From: Azophilus sp965221465
GTDB lineage: Bacteria > Pseudomonadota > Gammaproteobacteria > Pseudomonadales > Azotimanducaceae
Assembly (NCBI GenBank): GCA_965221465.1
Contig: OZ244892.1
Coordinates: 806,001-870,000, forward strand
Direction: 5' to 3'
DNA: 64,000 nucleotides
Positions 60,801 through 64,000 of this stretch are shown here, in pieces. The stretch's first letter is position 1; every line of letters begins with the position of its first letter. The notes under the pieces are model-generated. The model saw only the letters and a program-made list of their open reading frames with translations. It was not told the origin of the DNA and did no database searches. A program made the translations under genes and the position numbers.

Positions 60801-60909
60801 CTTCGGCCTTTGCCGATTGAACGGCGCCGATCGCGACCCAGGTCAGAGCGACAATAGAGCAAAGTTGACGCAATGCCACAGGCCTGCGCCGCGGGAGAGG
60901 ATCTGTCAT
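57877..60909 (-). CDS. Large exported diheme protein, DUF1592/DUF1588-like, copy B
   Basis: A 1010-residue paralogue of the protein at 50913-53963 with the same order of signal peptide, heme module (CVTCH, TRLVFVTAE, VGHGGGAQ), propagated DUF1549/1592-like segment, CTACHTTLDPVAGAYQNY and C-terminal domain. The two copies are near-identical over long stretches and differ in blocks, mainly around residues 290-330 and 395-415, which looks like patchwork gene conversion. It keeps its DUF1501 partner downstream. The upstream 100 bp are also duplicated, so both copies should share regulation. Confidence 0.87.
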   Translation of the reverse strand: MTDPLPRRRPVALRQLCSIVALTWVAIGAVQSAKAEDSELERERLDYELQRQVGHAEMPDTMYASTPSASMPPHAAMRLPKDTEDSDPYLYGHQAPSRIVGKSGEESPRDAYRDYISDIVQSKCVTCHVEGGASGHTRLVFVTAETDDHEATNLQRFDDFLAEVEGGGELILNKIRGVGHGGGAQIAGGSVEYEQMEDFLGLLGGTTAVATVTPENLFDTVRIAPGRTVLRRAALILAGRLPTEEEYASIREIGLRAAVRNLMTGPGFHDFLIRASNDRLLTERRVLVLDSDYDAPLVEYRNGLVRICEEYGFEVEAYLWRSRVQYGARRAPLELIAHVVENDLPYTEILTADYIMANPWSAQVYGSDVQFDDPEDVHEFRPADIASYYLDDGTRSSEYVDGCGIYTFDPGDMKLDYPHAGVLNTKAFLQRYPTTATNRNRARARWTYYHFLGIDIEQLAARTIDPDALVDTDNPTLRNPACTACHTTLDPVAGAYQNYANEGHYRTNYGGADSLDRAYKNDPPGGQDHFVEARSWDDRETIEFTAHFDSGNKAIGLGVVQTRPSPRYHAVGIDQISIRTADRKLVARPALRSLGNSVRCFRNSSERIHLYQGCALPIAFDIPRSGEHRVELEVWDYYKTGVPEPLRIWPELLYREGDTWYRDMLSPGFAGTEAPDADNSLQWLAQQMVADERFAEGAVKFWWPAIFGTEVASPPGDANDADFEARLLAADAQAMEVARIARGFRRGIHGGDPYNLKDLLASLVLSLWFRAGSVDDSDPIRSLALRSAGGRRLLTPEELAAKTLAITGFQWGRRNLKNYAWASPRKPVRHALSTDYAIFYGGIDSDGVTERARELTPLMLGVAKRHAVEVSCPVVLREFYLLPAEERQLFTNVDNSATPDSSQGEQAIRENLVALHDKLFGMRVAPSSSEVTAAYRFLEEAWHRKRESQSDRFLDGLGCNWSSDEYYQDNIPNVEQRYEDLTDPDHMARTWVVMLAAMLMDYRYLHLWVP

Positions 60910-60966
60910 TCGATTTCTTGGGGTTCGCAGAAGGAATCCCCTCTCAACCCACCGTCACCGATTCCA

Positions 60967-60996
60967 AACCTAACACACCCGCATCGCCGCATTCAA
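60967..60996 (-). promoter_or_regulatory. Candidate promoter of the DUF1592-like gene, copy B
   Basis: TTGAAT (60991-60996) and TAGGTT (60967-60972) on the minus strand, 18 bp apart, at the same distance from the ATG as in copy A. The rest of 60910-61163 contains only this duplicated upstream DNA. Confidence 0.35.
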
Positions 60997-61163
60997 TTGC
61001 GGCCTGCTCTGCGGCGAACGGGGTCATCGGAGCTTTCGAAGGCCGCGTTGATGCACCTTGACCTCCTGGTCGCAACCCCATTGGCCACGAAGGAGCCAGC
61101 GAAAGGTGTCAGTGTGGGCTCCGGTTTCGTCCTTGCGTCGCCGTTCCGGGTTGTGGCGGAGGC

Positions 61164-63137
61164 CTACTCCAGCTCCCCGCTGTCAATTACGTTGAGGAAA
61201 CGCTCCATGGCCAGATACTCGTCGCTCCCGGCAGCCGCCTGCACTCCGCCGCCGTGGCCCACTCCCTGGATCTTGTCCAGGACATAGTCCACCCCGTCTC
61301 CCGAGGTGTCGTTTACAGTTTCCAGCAGGTTCCTGAACGCATCGAGGTTCTTCGACAGATGCTCGGCGTCGGCGTCCGTCACGAACACCAGCCGCGTGTT
61401 GCCGGATGCGCCGCCCGCCACGTGGCAGGTAACGCACTTCGACTGCACGATCGGCGAGGCCAGGGTCCGGAACGCCTCCGCTTCGGCGTTTGATTCGGAA
61501 GGCTTTTCTGCGCCCCGGCCCGGCGCCGTGGAAAGGTTTGCCAAATGACCGGTCGGCGTGTCGAGCAGGCTTGCCACCATCAGCGGCTGGTCCGACGACA
61601 CCCACAGCCGCCATTTGCCCTTGCCGTCGCCCAAGGCGCCCTCGAAGTCGTCGCCGCCTTCTTCGAGCGCCTCGGAGCCCAGAGACACCGCCCCGCCCGC
61701 CGGCACCCGAACCCGAACCGACGTACCCGGCGACTGCCCGGCATCGTCGATACCCTCGATGGTTGCGTTGGCGTCTGACGCGCCCCGGTTCACCAGGCGC
61801 AGGTGGCTGGCCTGGCGGTCGTTGCTGCCGGGATTCAGGAACGCGATCCGGTGCAGCAAGCCGTCCTCCGCGGCCGGGGCCAGGTCGTGCATGGAGGTCA
61901 CGAAGCCGTCCTTGGTGCGGATGTAGGCCAGCACCTCGATGTTCAAGTCGCTCGACAGCTCCAGCCGCCAGTCGCCGCGCCCGGCGCCGGTGCTGCCGGA
62001 CAGCCCCTTGCCGGCGTTGCCCGATTCCAGATCCGAGGAACTGAAATGCCGGGCCTGGCGGGGTTCCAGCGAAAGCGTTACCGGGTCGTAGGTGAAGTCC
62101 GAGTCGTCGTACGCGTCGATGCGCACCGTCCCCGGCGCGTCGGAGCGGTTCACCACGCGCAGGAAGCCCTGCCGTTCGAGTGGGTCCGACGCCGACAGGA
62201 ACAGCGGCACCGTGTAGAAGGCCTCTGCATCGGCCCCGGGCGGCGGCGCTGAGAGGTTTGCCAGGTGGTCCGTGGGGGTGGCCAGCAGGTTCATTACAAC
62301 CACGTCCTGCTCCGATTCCACGCGCAGACGCCATTTGCCCGAACCGTCGCCCAATGCGCCGGAGAGACCGGGGGCGCTGCCACTCTCCAGTTCGGCGGCC
62401 GTGTACGTTCGTGACGTCCCTGCGGGTATCTCGGCCGTCACGGCGGACTCGCTCGGCTGCCCGGCATCGTCCGTGCCCAGGATGCGAACCGTCGCCATCG
62501 CCTCGCCCGGGTTGACCAGCCGAATGCGGCTCTCCTGCCGATTGTTGCTGCCGGGATTGAGGAACGCCACCCGGCGCGAGCCGTCCGCCAGCGTTGGCGC
62601 GACATCGTGCATGGTGGTCACGAACCCGTCATTGGTGCGTACGTAGGAGAGCGCCTCGATGTCCTGGGTGCTCGTCAGGGTGAGCCGCCAGTCGCCCTGG
62701 CCCGACCCGATGCCTTCGGGCAGGCCCTTGTTGTCGTTGCCCTGCTCCAGGTCATTCGAGTTCAGGTGAATTGCCTGCGCGGCGCCGATGGTCAAGGTAA
62801 TGGGACCGGCCAGCGTCCCGGCATCGTCCACCGCCTCGATGCGCGCTTCCCCGGCCTCGGCGGAGTGGTTGACCACCCGCAGGAAGCCTTCGCGCCCGGA
62901 GTCTTCCGAGGCGCCGAGGAACAACCAGACCCGCTGGACGCTGGCCTCCTTGACCGTTGCGGCGGGAATGGCATCCGCCGTCCCCGCCGGTCGCGCCATG
63001 GTCGGCAACGATGCGGCAAGCAGCCACAGCCCGGCCAAGGCAAGGCACGTGTGTCGAGCGGCACGCCCGTGATTCCATCGAGTTTTCACAACGCCTTCGC
63101 TTTCCTTTCGTTTTCGGCTGCCCAGGTTGCGCAACAT
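61164..63137 (-). CDS. Exported beta-repeat protein with C-terminal monoheme module
   Basis: A 657-residue protein. Signal peptide (CLALAGLWLLAASLPTMARP), then two ~250-residue repeats, each made of two beta-sandwich-like halves: GFLRVVNHSAEAGEARIEAV / GFLRVVNRSDAPGTVRIDAY, GDWRLTLTS / GDWRLELSS, and FLNPGSNNRQESRIRLVNPG / FLNPGSNDRQASHLRLVNRG. From about residue 545 comes the same heme module as in the LRR and DUF1592-like proteins (CVTCH at 568-572, TRLVFVTDA, VGHGGGVQ), here at the C terminus. Start at ATG 63137, with GGAAGGA six bases upstream. The repeats are an uncharacterised domain; a surface role is an inference. Confidence 0.85.
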   Translation of the reverse strand: MLRNLGSRKRKESEGVVKTRWNHGRAARHTCLALAGLWLLAASLPTMARPAGTADAIPAATVKEASVQRVWLFLGASEDSGREGFLRVVNHSAEAGEARIEAVDDAGTLAGPITLTIGAAQAIHLNSNDLEQGNDNKGLPEGIGSGQGDWRLTLTSTQDIEALSYVRTNDGFVTTMHDVAPTLADGSRRVAFLNPGSNNRQESRIRLVNPGEAMATVRILGTDDAGQPSESAVTAEIPAGTSRTYTAAELESGSAPGLSGALGDGSGKWRLRVESEQDVVVMNLLATPTDHLANLSAPPPGADAEAFYTVPLFLSASDPLERQGFLRVVNRSDAPGTVRIDAYDDSDFTYDPVTLSLEPRQARHFSSSDLESGNAGKGLSGSTGAGRGDWRLELSSDLNIEVLAYIRTKDGFVTSMHDLAPAAEDGLLHRIAFLNPGSNDRQASHLRLVNRGASDANATIEGIDDAGQSPGTSVRVRVPAGGAVSLGSEALEEGGDDFEGALGDGKGKWRLWVSSDQPLMVASLLDTPTGHLANLSTAPGRGAEKPSESNAEAEAFRTLASPIVQSKCVTCHVAGGASGNTRLVFVTDADAEHLSKNLDAFRNLLETVNDTSGDGVDYVLDKIQGVGHGGGVQAAAGSDEYLAMERFLNVIDSGELE

Positions 63138-63241
63138 AGGTTTCCTTCCCATGAGAAATCAAGCACCGTGAAGTGGCCATGTGGCCTGCCGCCCATTTTG
63201 TACCCCTCACTGGGCGTGCGGTCGTCGACGACTACCCATGG

Positions 63242-64000
63242 CTAATCGTCGGGCGGAAGCAACGCCGCCTGATCGAAGAAGACGCCGCTCTTGACGACCC
63301 GGTCGATGGCCTGGAGATTGCCGATGTCGGCCAGGGGATCGGCGTCGAGCACCAGCAGGTCGGCCTGCTTGCCGGCTTCGATGGTGCCGACGCGGTGTTC
63401 CCGGCCGGCTACCCGGGCGGCGTTCAGGGTGGCGGCGACGATGAGGTCCATGGGCGGCACCCCGGCCTCGCCCATGAGTTGCAGTTCGTAGTGCAGGGAA
63501 GGGCCGTGCAACAACCCCAGGTTGCCCGTATCGGAACCGGCCGCCAGCGGCACGCCGGCATCGAGCAGCAGCCGGGTGTTTGCGGCCGCCACGGCCGTGC
63601 TCGCCCCGTACATTGCCATGACTTCCGCGGGCGGCGCCGGCAGTTCCTCCACTTCGTGCCAGGACGCGATCACCTGCGGGTCGCCGCACTGGCGCTCGAT
63701 GTCCAGCAGTTCGAAATTCCGATCGTAGATGTCGATGAAGTTGCGCTGCCAGACGGCCAGGGTGGGTACGACGACGATACCGCTCGATTTCGCCAGTTGC
63801 AGAAAGGCGTCATCGAGAGGCGCATCGAGAGGCAGGTGCTGCAGGCTGTCCACACCGAGTTCGATCAGGGTTCTGGCCGGTTCCAGTGCGGTAACGTGGG
63901 TGGTGACCTTCAACCGGTGCAGCGCGGACTCGGCAACGATTGCCTCGTGCACCGCTGCGTAGTCTTTCTCGTAGTCGGCGAAGGGGCCGCCGAGATAACC
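63242..64000 (-). CDS. Amidohydrolase family protein, 5' end outside window
   Basis: The frame is open to the right edge, so the N-terminal metal site is missing. The visible 252 residues match the amidohydrolase/imidazolonepropionase-like family: KVTTHVTA with a metal-binding histidine, SLQHLPLDAP with a second, PLAAGSDTGN with the catalytic aspartate and the C-terminal GTIEAGKQADLLVLDADPLADI signature. Such enzymes hydrolyse cyclic amides or Xaa-Pro dipeptides. It is on the same strand as the cytochrome locus but 105 bp upstream of its first gene, and is probably independent of it. Confidence 0.88.
   Translation of the reverse strand, partial: GYLGGPFADYEKDYAAVHEAIVAESALHRLKVTTHVTALEPARTLIELGVDSLQHLPLDAPLDDAFLQLAKSSGIVVVPTLAVWQRNFIDIYDRNFELLDIERQCGDPQVIASWHEVEELPAPPAEVMAMYGASTAVAAANTRLLLDAGVPLAAGSDTGNLGLLHGPSLHYELQLMGEAGVPPMDLIVAATLNAARVAGREHRVGTIEAGKQADLLVLDADPLADIGNLQAIDRVVKSGVFFDQAALLPPDD

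Overview
This is a GC-rich (by eye, around two thirds G+C) bacterial chromosomal segment with no rRNA, tRNA, phage or insertion-sequence genes that I could see. Two TonB-dependent receptors, an RND/adaptor/OMF efflux operon, many exported peptidases, a hexuronate pathway and an MtrB/PioB-type porin with a decaheme cytochrome point to a Gram-negative heterotroph. A marine-type gammaproteobacterium is my best guess, from gene content only.

Layout. (1) 1-7054, plus strand, overlapping genes: sugar isomerase/epimerase, a PVC-type dehydrogenase-cytochrome, two Gfo/Idh/MocA oxidoreductases and an Nramp-like transporter, apparently one sugar-oxidation operon. (2) 7083-12259, minus strand: uxaC-uxuB for hexuronates, a DUF819 membrane protein and an M19 dipeptidase; a MetE-like protein diverges at 12496. 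(3) 13736-25092: TonB receptor, prolyl oligopeptidase, cupin, and an OMF-adaptor-RND efflux operon. (4) 25803-41857: two S9 peptidases (one fused to a cyclophilin domain), a serine hydrolase, an S15-type hydrolase, a second TonB receptor, an Smr protein, a vapBC module with a readable promoter/operator, two small membrane proteins and a GlcD-like FAD oxidase. A family of ~85-bp dispersed repeats and a MITE-like hairpin sit between these genes. (5) 41923-63137, all minus strand: a cytochrome-rich locus. (6) 63242-64000: the 3' part of an amidohydrolase.

The cytochrome locus is the most interesting part. It can be read as three tandem copies of an ancestral module whose order, in the direction of transcription, was: ~1010-aa diheme DUF1592/1588-like protein, DUF1501 Tat protein, cytochrome-LRR protein, small diheme cytochrome, decaheme DmsE/MtrA-type cytochrome, MtrB/PioB-type outer-membrane barrel. 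Each copy has lost different members, and the losses left recognisable scars: a collapsed decaheme gene overlapping the mtrB start, a collapsed diheme gene, a DUF1501 tail fused through an 11-bp microhomology to the start of a lost DUF1592-like gene, and a ~30-bp DUF1501 scar. What remains is complementary: one porin, one intact decaheme, one intact diheme, one DUF1501, two DUF1592-like and three LRR proteins. A separate repeat-domain protein at the upstream end carries the same monoheme module.

Six of these proteins share a ~100-residue heme module (CxxCH, then TRLVFV, then HGGG) attached to three unrelated exported scaffolds: LRRs, DUF1592-like domains and beta-sandwich repeats. I infer an envelope electron conduit with cytochrome-tagged surface proteins. 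The heme motifs, duplications and remnants are seen in the sequence; the electron-transfer role rests on the porin and decaheme families; the role of the LRR and DUF proteins is unknown.
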